A stretch of DNA of 64,000 nt from Bacillota bacterium (GCA_023410575.1 JAEYPP010000071.1:16005-80004); one strand, 5' to 3'. Numbered from the stretch's first letter, positions 34,323 to 43,481 are shown. Notes: generated from the sequence alone by a model not told the origin. Program-made: numbers and translations.

Positions 34323-36200
34323 CTAATATCTCATAGGTAATAATTCCATATACTGTTCCATAGATGCATTTTCATAAAACAGTTCAATAATCTGCTTTCC
34401 TAGTGGGTCAAGTGTATCCGTATTATACTTTTCAAGTTCTTTGGCAAAGAAATCTCTTAATATCTTAGCACCAGCATCATATCCTTCCATGCCAACTTCC
34501 TTTTGTGTCTCTGGCTGAAGAAAAGCTTTTCTAATATGTTGGCCATCAATTTTTAATGAATCAAGTCCAAATCCTAAAAGTGAACACCGTGCCTCTACAA
34601 GATGTTCTGGTTTGAATTTTGCACTACCTCTACGAGCGATATACTCTCTTGCAATCCATTGTGGCATAAAACTCACCTCATATGCTCCAATATGCTGATT
34701 AGGAATTAATACATATCTTGTACTAGCAGAATTTTTAATCTGCTCTAGCATAAGGTTCGCCTGATTTACCATCTTACCAGTAGCAAAAGGCCAATAGGAA
34801 CCAACGCCTTCACTTGACATCTCTCCCCCATCAATAATGCTTGGGTTATTGAATCCTCTTGGTGCTACTAAACGCCATAACCAAGCTAAGGCTGGTGGTA
34901 ACACATGAAAAATACCTAAAATTCCGTAAGATGGATTTTCCTTTGTACATAAAGGTGTACGAACACCAAAACTTCTTACATCTACCTCAACTGGCTCATC
35001 AATTGCCTGTGGTACTAATCTTCTTGGTAGTATAACACGAGGATTTGGGCAAGGTTTACCAGTGCTATCTAAAATGTGTTCCCATACAAGACATGTTGCA
35101 TTTGGAACTGCCTCAATATTCAAGAAAACAAGTGGTTCCGAAGGTTGAGTCAATATTTCTTCATATCGTGGTGAAGTTCCATACTTTGTTATGTTATCTA
35201 ATCTTAAAAACCATGATGATTCTGCATCTTTTACAACTAGCTTTTTACTCATATTTTGCATTTTAGGATGACACAATGCCATATCATCAGTTACAGGTCG
35301 AAGTTCACATGTCTCGTTTAGTACAAGATAATTTTTTTCTCCCGAAACCATATTCTTTGCTATTATGATTCTTCCATCCAACTCTTTATGAATATCTTCA
35401 ATCATTTCGCTCTTTCCACCACCAGAAGCTCCCTCATGCATAATAACAATTTCGTTATCATATGGAGTGACTACTTTTACAGTAGAAGCATGCGCAGTAA
35501 TCCAACCTTCTTCCTCACCAATGTTAAGTAAAACACCATAAATTCCCTTTTTAGCACTTGGACCAGGATAGAGGTTATAGGAATATACTTCATGTATATC
35601 CTCTAAACGATTATGTAGCACAATTTGTTTTCCATCAAAATGGGTATGACGAAATGGTGGTGCCAAGAAAACTACAGCACGAGGATTGAAAGTATCTGTA
35701 ATTTCATCAATGTTTAAAAAACCCTGTAAGTCTGCGAGTCCTGCAGCAAAAAAGCCTGCATTCGATGGAGCTACTAATATGGAATCATATCCATACTTAA
35801 CCCCTCCCGATTTAAATGGAAAGAAAATAAGCTCCTGGTTTTTCAACCATTCAAAAGTTTGTGTTCTCAAAGAGTCAAAATCTTTCTTATAGATATCTTC
35901 ATATCTTGGCTTATCGGTATCTTTATTGTCTGCTACTAATAAGCAATCTGGATCACGTCTTCTCATGTAATCATCAATATAGTTTACAACAACACCATTT
36001 TTACATTTTGTAACTGTTGCCTCTAATACATTCCCAACTCCATCAACTTCATATTCTACATCAAAGGTTGTATTTGATTCATTACCCATTGCAAGCTTGA
36101 ATAGTTCCATTCTTGTTTTCGGTACAATTACTCCTTTTGAGTTTTCTAGTATTTCAAGTATATAATCTGGTAAATTAAGTTTGCTTATACAATCTAGCAT
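34323..36200 (-). CDS. DUF4914 family protein with P-loop
   Basis: About 625 residues, soluble, matching DUF4914. A P-loop-like GASGGGKSEM motif is near residue 255, after HEG; it resembles the kinase-1a loop (GxSGxGKT) of ATP-dependent PEP carboxykinase and HPr kinase. Other conserved stretches are RAVVFLAPPFRHTHFDGKQ, PRVILPRRLVPQ, and FMPQWIAREYIARRG. A kinase-like or ATP-driven role is inferred, not known. The frame opens at an ATG at 36206 only 1 nt from AGAAGGA; the ATG at 36200 has proper spacing and is preferred. It precedes a membrane transporter-like gene by 12 nt. Confidence 0.7.
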   Translation of the reverse strand: MLDCISKLNLPDYILEILENSKGVIVPKTRMELFKLAMGNESNTTFDVEYEVDGVGNVLEATVTKCKNGVVVNYIDDYMRRRDPDCLLVADNKDTDKPRYEDIYKKDFDSLRTQTFEWLKNQELIFFPFKSGGVKYGYDSILVAPSNAGFFAAGLADLQGFLNIDEITDTFNPRAVVFLAPPFRHTHFDGKQIVLHNRLEDIHEVYSYNLYPGPSAKKGIYGVLLNIGEEEGWITAHASTVKVVTPYDNEIVIMHEGASGGGKSEMIEDIHKELDGRIIIAKNMVSGEKNYLVLNETCELRPVTDDMALCHPKMQNMSKKLVVKDAESSWFLRLDNITKYGTSPRYEEILTQPSEPLVFLNIEAVPNATCLVWEHILDSTGKPCPNPRVILPRRLVPQAIDEPVEVDVRSFGVRTPLCTKENPSYGILGIFHVLPPALAWLWRLVAPRGFNNPSIIDGGEMSSEGVGSYWPFATGKMVNQANLMLEQIKNSASTRYVLIPNQHIGAYEVSFMPQWIAREYIARRGSAKFKPEHLVEARCSLLGFGLDSLKIDGQHIRKAFLQPETQKEVGMEGYDAGAKILRDFFAKELEKYNTDTLDPLGKQIIELFYENASMEQYMELLPMRY

Positions 36201-36290
36201 ATCCATTCCTTCTTTCCTATTTTTTATGTATGATCACAGTTCTCTCACAAAAATTTATCTTATAACCGTATTAAACAGTATTATCTATGT

Positions 36291-36794
36291 TTACATCTTC
36301 CACCATATTTCTACCTGAAGCTTATCATCCTTTTCTTTCACTTCATTAACCATCTTCTCTTTGGTTTTTGATAATTTATTCGCAATTCTTTCATCATATA
36401 CACCTAGTATCTGTGCCGCCAGTATTCCAGCATTCTCAGCTCCATCAACAGCCACCGTCGCAACGGGTATTCCTTTTGGCATCTGAGCAGTAGATAGTAA
36501 AGCATCAAGCCCGTCAAATGCCGAAGACTTACAAGGAACTCCAATGACAGGAAGCGTCGTGTGCGATGCAATCACTCCTGCAAGATGTGCTGCCATTCCC
36601 GCCACAGCTATAATAACCCCAAATCCATTCTCTCGTGCCTTTTTCGCATACTCGCAAACCACATCTGGAGTTCGATGCGCACTCATTACATGTACCTCTA
36701 CAGGTATGTCATATAATTTCAGACTGTTAATTGCTCCTTTTACTACTGGTAAATCACTATCACTTCCCATGATTACTGCTACTTTCTTTTCCAT
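36291..36794 (-). CDS. purE: N5-carboxyaminoimidazole ribonucleotide mutase (PurE)
   Basis: A 167-residue purine-biosynthesis enzyme. The GSDSDLPV, SAHRTPD and GMAAHLAGVIASHTTLPVIGVP motifs form the nucleotide and carboxylate site; H45 of SAHRTP is the catalytic His of class I PurE. The normal length is about 160; the last 25 residues (KTKEKMVNEVKEKDDKLQ onward) are charged and atypical. It stands alone; the other pur genes are not in the window. No purine riboswitch consensus is seen in the 120-nt leader, although a hairpin with a CTTCCTTTTGGACGC block occurs there. Confidence 0.93.
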   Translation of the reverse strand: MEKKVAVIMGSDSDLPVVKGAINSLKLYDIPVEVHVMSAHRTPDVVCEYAKKARENGFGVIIAVAGMAAHLAGVIASHTTLPVIGVPCKSSAFDGLDALLSTAQMPKGIPVATVAVDGAENAGILAAQILGVYDERIANKLSKTKEKMVNEVKEKDDKLQVEIWWKM

Positions 36795-36871
36795 ACAAAC
36801 CTCCTTAAAATAGATTCCTTAAAGTGTGATCTCGTAAGCAACATCTTCCTATCGCGCTTGTGTCCAACATA

Positions 36872-36891
36872 GCATCCTTCCTTTTGGACGC
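36872..36891 (-). repeat. Small hairpin with a block shared with 57619-57633
   Basis: GCATCC and GGACGC flank TTCCTTTT; one wobble or mismatch depends on the strand. Fifteen bases (CTTCCTTTTGGACGC) recur at 57619-57633, also inside a hairpin. It lies in the purE leader. Confidence 0.35.
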
Positions 36892-36917
36892 ATAGTTATA
36901 AGATCTAGGTATTAAAA

Positions 36918-36951
36918 AAACCGATATCCATAAAACTTTGGATATCGGTTT
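36918..36951 (-). terminator. Terminator of the DUF2294 gene
   Basis: AAACCGATATCCA pairs perfectly with TGGATATCGGTTT around an 8-nt loop, followed by a T-run on the minus strand. It starts 41 nt after the stop codon. Confidence 0.85.
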
Positions 36952-36991
36952 ACTTACAACTTGAAAAATTTTCACTTTGCATTGTCTACCA

Positions 36992-37354
36992 TTACTTATT
37001 AATAAATTCTTCTAAATTCTTGTCTACTGTGATGATGATGATTTTTTCACCTGTCTTTGTACTAATATCAGAGTGAGTGCTGACTATGGCTACATCAATA
37101 AAATCCGTTATCAATGTCTCCAAATATCCTCTTCCACCCTCGAATAACGAAGTACGTACTTTTTTAAATAACTCAACACCTTGCGGATTATCCGTTAATT
37201 TCTGTTCCGATGGACTTAAAAATCCAGATAGCCTAACAACTATCATATCGTTAAGTATGTATGTCTTGATTGTTTTAGGACCTCTTCCCATATACTCAAT
37301 CTCGAACTTGCTAACTACTTCACTTATCTTTGCCTCTAACTGTCCTCTTGTCAT
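36992..37354 (-). CDS. DUF2294 family protein
   Basis: A 120-residue protein matching DUF2294, a family sometimes labelled Na-translocating decarboxylase-related in Firmicutes: TRGQLEAKISEVVSKFEIEYMGRGPKTIKTYI and GVELFKKVRTSLFEGGRGYLETLI, followed by DVAIVSTHSDISTKTGEKIIIITVDKNL. No catalytic motif is recognisable. The ATG at 37354 is preceded by AGGCGG at a good distance; the open frame reaches 37384 but lacks a ribosome site there. It is monocistronic with a strong terminator. The function is unknown. Confidence 0.75.
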   Translation of the reverse strand: MTRGQLEAKISEVVSKFEIEYMGRGPKTIKTYILNDMIVVRLSGFLSPSEQKLTDNPQGVELFKKVRTSLFEGGRGYLETLITDFIDVAIVSTHSDISTKTGEKIIIITVDKNLEEFINK

Positions 37355-37476
37355 CTCATCACCGCCTACATATATAGATATCATATCTTTTTTCGGCTGT
37401 CAAACGATATTTGGTTTTTTTTCAAATTCTTTCCTTCTTAACTATCTTGGGATTTTGAAAGAAGTCCAAATGAAAG

Positions 37477-38028
37477 CTATTGCTTTTGTAAACGGAAAAC
37501 TGGGCGTACACGCCTCAACTTGATTAAGCGACCATACTTCATAATCTTTCTTGGTCTCCAGAATGGCACAGCAGTCCATATAGCACACACTCCACCAGAT
37601 TTTAAAATTCGATTCATTTCATTAGATAGCTCCGTCAATGGAATAACTGGTGCAGGAACTACTCCATATAAGATAATTATGTCAAATGTTTCATTCTCAA
37701 AGCTTGTATTAGTAGCATCCTCTCTTTGAGGAACGACATTCGTGATTCCTAATTGCTGGATTTTCTTTTTCATTTCCTCAATTGCGAGTGGATGAATATC
37801 TGTTGCGTATACTTTCCCCTCACTACCAACTTGTTTCGAAATCTCTTGTGTAAAAAAACCAGACCCACAACCAATTTCAAGAACTATTTGTCCTTTCATG
37901 ATTTGTGCTTTTGATACAAGTTTTACTGGATCATTGAACTTTCTTCTAAACGGACTATCTAGCCACTTTAATAACTTTCCATAACCTTTTTTCATTTGAT
38001 TGGATAAAATTACTTCTTTTAGTTTCAT
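37477..38028 (-). CDS. SAM-dependent class I methyltransferase
   Basis: A 183-residue methyltransferase. Motif I is VLEIGCGSGFFTQEIS (near residue 50), motif II YATDIHPLAIEEMKKK, the acidic NTSFENETFDIIILYGVVP follows, and an ILKSGGVCAIWTAVP strand completes the fold. It is a Methyltransf_11/UbiE-like type. The substrate is unknown. It follows a TetR gene by 70 nt, and that gap contains a GAAC-N4-GTTC palindrome also found before tetR, so it is probably the regulator's target. The AAGGAG site precedes the ATG. Confidence 0.82.
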   Translation of the reverse strand: MKLKEVILSNQMKKGYGKLLKWLDSPFRRKFNDPVKLVSKAQIMKGQIVLEIGCGSGFFTQEISKQVGSEGKVYATDIHPLAIEEMKKKIQQLGITNVVPQREDATNTSFENETFDIIILYGVVPAPVIPLTELSNEMNRILKSGGVCAIWTAVPFWRPRKIMKYGRLIKLRRVRPVFRLQKQ

Positions 38029-38047
38029 ATTACACTCCTTTATTAAT

Positions 38048-38059
38048 GAACGCTCGTTC
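38048..38059. promoter_or_regulatory. Probable TetR operator before the methyltransferase gene
   Basis: GAACGCTCGTTC, an inverted repeat with GAAC/GTTC arms. The same arm and spacing occur at 38672-38683 before tetR. Confidence 0.6.
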
Positions 38060-38098
38060 TTTTTTATATATAATATAAACTGCTAAATTTGTTAGCAG

Positions 38099-38665
38099 TT
38101 ATTTTAAAAAATTTTTTATACCTTCTAGATGATATTCGGTGATGCATTCAATATTGTTGTAAAGTTGTTCTGCGTTTTGATATTCTTTTGCAATAATAAT
38201 AATTCCCTCTATTAGACCATTCGCAAACACAAGTGCTAATAAATCTTTATTATGTACTTTGCTATTCATCTGATATTGAATATGTTTTTTTAATTCTTCG
38301 ATAAGTGTTATCTTAAAATTCTCATATTTTGTTCCTTTACTCTTTTCTAAAATAAGAAGAAATTTACAGCGGTTTAAAACAATCATATCGTATAAAATTT
38401 GATTTAAGCGCTTACCCGTATCATCAGTTTCATTCTTATGATCAAGAAAAAATGAAACACCTTGAGTAAAATCTTGAAAATAAGAATCAGTTATCGCATA
38501 GTATAATGCCTCTTTATTCTCATAATATAAATATAAGTTACTAACACTTATGCCAACTTGCCTTGCAATCATTCTCGTTGTAGTATCAATAAATCCATGT
38601 TCCAAAAATAATACTTCAGCTGTATCCAAAATTAATTTTCTAATCTCATCTTTTAACACTTGCAT
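38099..38665 (-). CDS. TetR family transcriptional regulator
   Basis: A 188-residue regulator. The N-terminal helix-turn-helix is ILDTAEVLFLEHGFIDTTTR followed by MIARQVGISVSNLYLYYENK (about 10-50), as in AcrR/TetR proteins; the C-terminal ligand-binding half is all-helical and unspecific. It likely represses itself and the downstream methyltransferase gene through GAAC-N4-GTTC sites. The operator upstream overlaps its own GGAGG ribosome site. The inducing ligand is unknown. Confidence 0.9.
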   Translation of the reverse strand: MQVLKDEIRKLILDTAEVLFLEHGFIDTTTRMIARQVGISVSNLYLYYENKEALYYAITDSYFQDFTQGVSFFLDHKNETDDTGKRLNQILYDMIVLNRCKFLLILEKSKGTKYENFKITLIEELKKHIQYQMNSKVHNKDLLALVFANGLIEGIIIIAKEYQNAEQLYNNIECITEYHLEGIKNFLK

Positions 38666-38671
38666 TATAAG

Positions 38672-38683
38672 GAACCTCCGTTC
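38672..38683. promoter_or_regulatory. Probable TetR operator overlapping the tetR ribosome site
   Basis: GAACCTCCGTTC on the + strand; on the minus strand the centre is GGAG, part of the tetR Shine-Dalgarno sequence. The GAAC-N4-GTTC pattern matches 38048-38059. Confidence 0.6.
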
Positions 38684-38689
38684 TTTATT

Positions 38690-38718
38690 ACGATATCATA
38701 AGATACATATATTGTCAA
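38690..38718 (-). promoter_or_regulatory. Promoter of tetR
   Basis: TTGACA, 17-nt spacer, TATCGT on the minus strand; the probable operator begins 6 nt after the -10 hexamer. Confidence 0.6.
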
Positions 38719-38857
38719 TGAAAATAACTACAGTAAATAACGTCCCTTGGATAAAGTAAAAGATGTATACATTTTATAGGCTACTTTAAGCTGCTAGAAA
38801 AAATATACATCTTTAATAATATAACTTTTTTAAACTGGTTATCAGATTATTTGTTCT

Positions 38858-39691
38858 CTAAAATCCCTCACCTAATTTTATTCTTAACACTTTGTCTCCA
38901 TATGTAGTAAAGTAAAGAAAATCATCTCCAAATTCCTTATTTCCAACTGCGATTATATGATTACGGACAGGTTTATTCATATCAATTAAGGTTAAATTGT
39001 CATTTTGATCTACTCTTAGAATTTTAGCCATTCCATCAATAGAGACATACATATTACCACTGTCGCTAAAAATCATATTCAAGGGAGCACCAAAATCCCC
39101 AGAATTATTTATCGGTTCACGTACAATTTCAGTACCCTTACCCACCGAGCCATCTGGATTGATCTCATATTTTATAAGTGCCTTAGTAAAAAAATCCGTT
39201 AAATATAAATAATTCAAGTCAGGACTAAAGGCAATAGAAAAGAAGGACTGATACTCACTCGAGCTCAAATATTCAGACTTAATGAGATCGGTCGAGTATT
39301 TATATACCTTTCCACCACTAACAACGTACATATTCCCTTCTTTATCTATCTCCAATCCACTAGCACCGAGAAAACCGTCAAAGTCTTCTCTTATCAGAGT
39401 TGTTATATTCCCATCTTCTGCGATCCTTAATATTCTGTCTTGAGCTGCCGCTATTATATTATTATCTTTGTCATATTTCATATCCCATATAAAAGGACTT
39501 TTAAAATAATAATCCTTTCCTTTCTCTAACACGTTAAGATCACATGACGAAGTTATATTACCCTCTGGATTTACTTTATCCAAACCAAGTTGTCTTGCAA
39601 TCAGCATACTCCCATCCTTGTCCAAAAGTATGCCACCACATACATCAGAACCTATACTACAAAATTCTTCACATTGACTTAATGAACTCAT
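38858..39691 (-). CDS. SMP-30/NHL-type beta-propeller protein
   Basis: A 277-residue soluble protein with repeated propeller strands (GLEIDKEGNMYVVSGGKVYKY, FSPDLNYLYLTDFFTKALIKYE, MIFSDSGNMYVSIDGMAKILRV), like the SMP-30/gluconolactonase or NHL families. It starts without a signal peptide. The open frame reaches 39787, but AAAGGAG lies upstream of the ATG at 39691, and no ribosome site precedes the upstream ATG. An enzymatic role (lactonase-like) or a binding role cannot be separated. It stands between the TetR module and the FRG gene. Confidence 0.68.
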   Translation of the reverse strand: MSSLSQCEEFCSIGSDVCGGILLDKDGSMLIARQLGLDKVNPEGNITSSCDLNVLEKGKDYYFKSPFIWDMKYDKDNNIIAAAQDRILRIAEDGNITTLIREDFDGFLGASGLEIDKEGNMYVVSGGKVYKYSTDLIKSEYLSSSEYQSFFSIAFSPDLNYLYLTDFFTKALIKYEINPDGSVGKGTEIVREPINNSGDFGAPLNMIFSDSGNMYVSIDGMAKILRVDQNDNLTLIDMNKPVRNHIIAVGNKEFGDDFLYFTTYGDKVLRIKLGEGF

Positions 39692-39890
39692 ATTCAGTAA
39701 CTCCTTTACAGGTAAATTGTTGGTATTCAATAAATATTGATAAGCTATACATCTTATGTATTGCACGGTTTCTAATAAAGTAATCATTATCTACTTTAGT
39801 TGGCATTAGCATTTAATCATCATACAATCCTTTTTTAAGAAATACTTTAGCTTTATACCAATTAAGCACACAAGGACAGTTAATTAGATG

Positions 39891-41195
39891 CTATATTACG
39901 CTTACATTATTTTTAATATAATCAGCTACATCATCAATTTCAGGATATATTCTCGCTTTGTTGATTCCTATAGAGTTTAACTGCTTAATTAATTTTTCTT
40001 TTGACTGGATAATACAGATAATTTTTTTCCCATTTTTACTTTTTACTCTTAATTCAGCAATGGAATTTTTCGAGCCACTTCCGTAAACGTTATCTAGTAA
40101 ACCGCATATAATAAATGCCCCTTCTTGTTTATCTATTCTTCTATTATTTCGGGATGGCATAACAACGAGATTTTTTCTTAAATCGACAGGCAATATTTCG
40201 GCCTTAAATCCTGCCCTTTCCAATCTTACTGCTTGTATTAGTCGGGATATCTTCTCATTAAATTGTTTTAAAGATAAAGATTTATTTATTGATGCATCAT
40301 AGAAATCACTTTGCGTGCTATGTGAAAATAACGGGAGTGACGCTAATACCGCCACCGTATCACTTTGTGGATACTTAATTAAGTCCTTAGAAACCGAAAA
40401 GAGAATAACTTCCCCAGTATATACAGAGTTGTTTTCACAAGAAAAAAATAACGCAACTAGTGGGTTTTGAGTAATATCTAATAATCGCGTTGGAAGACCA
40501 TAATGTTGCATCTCCGCTAAAATTTCTAGATGATTCTTCATATTCACAAATTCATTTGGACAATTGATTTGTAATTCCTGATACATTTTCTTTTCATTAT
40601 GTAACCATTCTTTATTACGAAATACAGACGGACTTAATATATATGATATATCACAATGTCCTCTGAAAAAAATTTTTTGGTTTTGCATACCTATTTCATC
40701 TAATAAGTCCATATAATTTGAAATAGATTTGACTATTCTCAAATCAACAGAATTATTGTCAAATACTATTCCACTACTAATTCTGATATCCATATTTGTA
40801 AATTGATTATCTCTATTCCTACATGCATTAAACATTTCCTGTGTTATTTTCTGACGTTCTTCATATGTTGGTAATGCTCTGTAAATATAAAAAACGATTG
40901 CAAATAACGTGTAATCATCATAGAACTTTTCACCCCCATTTTCTAGAACAGGAAGCAATTTACTCTTTACTTCATCTAGGGTTTTAGGATATTGTTGTTT
41001 AAACAAAGGTGATAAAGGTGACTTTTCTTTATCCAATTTAAATGCAAACTCTTCTTTTTTTAAAGTAGGTTTTCCGAATACTGGATTCATATCACAATAA
41101 CCTTCAGTCATAAATTTTTCAAAACACACTTTTTGAAAAGCCTTTTGTATAATAGGATTACTACTCAGCTTATCATCATAAAAGAAAAAAAACAT
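39891..41195 (-). CDS. FRG-domain protein
   Basis: A 434-residue protein. The FRG domain (named for its Phe-Arg-Gly motif) is visible from about residue 180: IFFRGHCDISYILSPSVFR, then EILAEMQHYGLPTRLLDITQ and NPLVALFFSCEN. The N-terminal 170 residues and the C-terminal FIICGLLDNV region are unassigned. FRG-domain genes are common in defence islands, and this one is the last gene of a cluster with a Z1 ATPase and a zinc-knuckle protein, so an effector role in anti-phage defence is inferred. Translation probably starts at the ATG at 41195 (GGAGG 5 nt before); the frame opens at 41234. Confidence 0.8.
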   Translation of the reverse strand: MFFFFYDDKLSSNPIIQKAFQKVCFEKFMTEGYCDMNPVFGKPTLKKEEFAFKLDKEKSPLSPLFKQQYPKTLDEVKSKLLPVLENGGEKFYDDYTLFAIVFYIYRALPTYEERQKITQEMFNACRNRDNQFTNMDIRISSGIVFDNNSVDLRIVKSISNYMDLLDEIGMQNQKIFFRGHCDISYILSPSVFRNKEWLHNEKKMYQELQINCPNEFVNMKNHLEILAEMQHYGLPTRLLDITQNPLVALFFSCENNSVYTGEVILFSVSKDLIKYPQSDTVAVLASLPLFSHSTQSDFYDASINKSLSLKQFNEKISRLIQAVRLERAGFKAEILPVDLRKNLVVMPSRNNRRIDKQEGAFIICGLLDNVYGSGSKNSIAELRVKSKNGKKIICIIQSKEKLIKQLNSIGINKARIYPEIDDVADYIKNNVSVI

Positions 41196-41285
41196 ATTAC
41201 CCTCCATTAAACTAAGTATTTCAATAGCTACCATCTTTCATTTTTACAGTAACTTTAGTTTACATACAAATTATCCTACTAAAAA

Positions 41286-41819
41286 TTATCTTCCCTCTAT
41301 TTTTCTTCGTATTCTACCGCCTATATCAGTCAGTGCATATATAGTCTTAGGAGCATTCTGGGGAACTGTTAATATAGGCCACCAGAACTCTCTTCCTTTC
41401 CATCCCTCTGCATCACCATTTTGATGCAAAAGAACAAGACACGGAACATCAATTGCAACTTCTCTTGCAAGTTTTCTCTCATCCCGTCCATTATCCGGGG
41501 AATCTATGTACCTAGACCTATCACTTGTGTATTTAGGCATACTCCTATTTCTTCTTACTATTAAATAACATTTATCATTTTGCTTAGAAAGATATCTCAA
41601 TACAGAATTCATTTTATCTGCCGATATAAATCTGTTTGTGTCCTCGTCCATATTCAGGCAACTAAAAACCTCTTCAATTAATTTATCAGCAATATGCAAA
41701 TCAATTAGTACAGCATCCTTCTGCCCTCGTGGCATTAAATCATCAATAATCTGATTAACTTTGTTGACAACATTATCAGATATAGCTTTTGCCTTGGGAA
41801 GAAAGCCTACAGGAAGAAT
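41286..41819 (-). pseudogene. C-terminal part of the Z1-domain gene, cut off by an in-frame TGA
   Basis: The frame directly after the Z1 stop codon stays open for 177 codons in the same frame. It reads ILPVGFLPKAKAISDN, then PRGQKDAVLIDLHIADKL, KCYLIVRRNRSMPKYTSD, LAREVAIDVPCLVLLHQNG and FWWPILTVPQNAPKTIYAL. This looks like a genuine protein tail (a beta-strand-rich Z1-type C-terminus with a conserved DIPxL...HQNG...FWWP pattern), and it has no ribosome site at its first internal ATG (41735). A single CGA-to-TGA change would create the stop. Translation restart at 41735, giving a 149-residue protein, is the alternative. Confidence 0.65.
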
Positions 41820-43481
41820 TCATGATGATGGTTTTAAATACACCACATTAGAGACACTTATCTTACTTGGTGAGCATGGCACTATTTTCGCAGTTGTAGG
41901 AGTTTCTCCCTTACGCTCAATAAAGTAGACTCCATCTTCGAAGCGTTCATTTTCAAAATCATCCCTGAGGGCAACATCGATCTCTGTTATTTTCACCATA
42001 CTCTCATAAATTTTTCGTGTTGTATAAAAACGAGTAATTGCAAGCAATTCTTTATCTCTATATCCAAACATTCGTGAGTGCTGCATAACTGTATCTTGCT
42101 GCATCGCTTTTGGATTTCGTCCATAATAAAAACCAACCATATTAGGAATAGTAATTCCCCTATCAAGAACTTGTCCTCCAACAAATATTGAGAATGGGGT
42201 GCGCAATCTCAACTCCCCGGTATCTTCATTTAAATATTTATTTATATCATCATTTGCATTAATTACACTAATTTTTACACCCTGTTGTAATGCCAAATGA
42301 AAATCCCTTTCAACCTGTTCAAATTCAGGCATGGTAAATCCATATGCAGCTATTGATTTTTCGATATCCTGATAGCTTTCCAAAAGCAAAGCCTTTATTT
42401 GCTTCTCATGTTCAGGTAGATTATCTTTTATTTGTTCCATGAATACTTTAGTAATCTCAGCTATTCTATCATGCGCTTGCTGCGACACAGCTGTATGTAT
42501 TACATATGCATACTTCCTCTTTATTCCATTCTTAGAAAGGATACACCCTCCCATAATAAAGTTAACGATACCCCTTTTAAAGAGTGGCAATCTGTCCTCT
42601 CTAATTAAAATTTCTTCTTCCTTAAATCTTCTGCGATCGGTTGCTTTAGCAGATGCAATTTCCTGTTCTTCATCAGAAACTTCTTCAAAAATGAATCTAC
42701 CAGGACTATCTTCTTTATTCGATTCAAGGAAATAATACTCTCCACCGATGTAAGCTTCACCTGATGGAACCAATACTGTTTTTCTTGGTTTTATTGGCTT
42801 TATTACAGTACCATCAAATTCAGGCTGTAAATATAGCGCATACGGTGTAGCCGTAACCTGTACAAATACACATCCATCTAAACTTCCCCTAATTCTATTA
42901 ACCTCTGCTGCTACTGTTCTTAGGTCAAATTCATCCGTTGTATCTTTAACTTTCTCAAATCCAATACCAGTAGTATCTGCTTCGTCATCTATGATAAGGC
43001 AATTTTTTGTCCCATTTATCATTGAATCTTTGATAAAATTTACAATCCTCTCGAGATTGTCTTTTTGCTTTTTCGCAACAATAATAAGCTTTTTTTCTAA
43101 TTCATACGGAGTTAGTTCATCATGCAATTTCATAATATCACTGACATCCACTTCATCCTTCTCAACGAATGCTCTAAATTCTTTACGCATGCGTTTATAG
43201 GTCTGTTCAATGAGAGCCTTACTATTTTTTGTAAGAATAAACACGTAATCAAATCCATTATCGAAAGCTAAGGCCATTAATCCTGTAAACGCTCGCGTCT
43301 TTCCGCTTTGAATTTTACCCAGAAGCATCAAAGGATGCTCTCCCTTATAATTAGGATTTCCCAAGTTTTCAGAACGAATATTTGAAATACAGTACTCACA
43401 GGCTTCTTCGATACACTTTTTAAGTTCCTTACTATAATTTGTTTCCTCGCATTTAGTTTTATAATACTCCCCAAAAAACAT
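41820..43481 (-). CDS. Z1-domain P-loop ATPase, probably truncated by a nonsense codon
   Basis: A 553-residue helicase-like ATPase. Walker A (GKIQSGKT) lies at residues 55-62. A DExD-like Walker B (LIIDDEADTTG) follows, then VQVTATPYALYL, a superfamily 2 motif III form. The Z1 region (GGQVLDRGITIPNMVGFYYG, MQQDTVMQHSRMFGYRDKE) is near residues 450-490. Z1 proteins in anti-phage and restriction-related clusters are usually longer (700 or more), consistent with loss of the C-terminal 177 codons at 41820. The frame starts at TTG (43496), but GGAGGAGAGGAAT precedes the ATG at 43481. It lies 24 nt after a zinc-knuckle gene. Confidence 0.82.
   Translation of the reverse strand: MFFGEYYKTKCEETNYSKELKKCIEEACEYCISNIRSENLGNPNYKGEHPLMLLGKIQSGKTRAFTGLMALAFDNGFDYVFILTKNSKALIEQTYKRMRKEFRAFVEKDEVDVSDIMKLHDELTPYELEKKLIIVAKKQKDNLERIVNFIKDSMINGTKNCLIIDDEADTTGIGFEKVKDTTDEFDLRTVAAEVNRIRGSLDGCVFVQVTATPYALYLQPEFDGTVIKPIKPRKTVLVPSGEAYIGGEYYFLESNKEDSPGRFIFEEVSDEEQEIASAKATDRRRFKEEEILIREDRLPLFKRGIVNFIMGGCILSKNGIKRKYAYVIHTAVSQQAHDRIAEITKVFMEQIKDNLPEHEKQIKALLLESYQDIEKSIAAYGFTMPEFEQVERDFHLALQQGVKISVINANDDINKYLNEDTGELRLRTPFSIFVGGQVLDRGITIPNMVGFYYGRNPKAMQQDTVMQHSRMFGYRDKELLAITRFYTTRKIYESMVKITEIDVALRDDFENERFEDGVYFIERKGETPTTAKIVPCSPSKISVSNVVYLKPSS

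Noticed and set aside
36795..36917. Possible purine riboswitch before purE
   Set aside because: The conserved purine-riboswitch junction and loop motifs are not visible in either orientation; only a short hairpin is present.
41286..41735. Independent 149-residue gene after the Z1 gene
   Set aside because: It is possible, but the frame is the same as the Z1 gene and the first ATG lacks a ribosome site, so it is treated as the tail of the interrupted gene.
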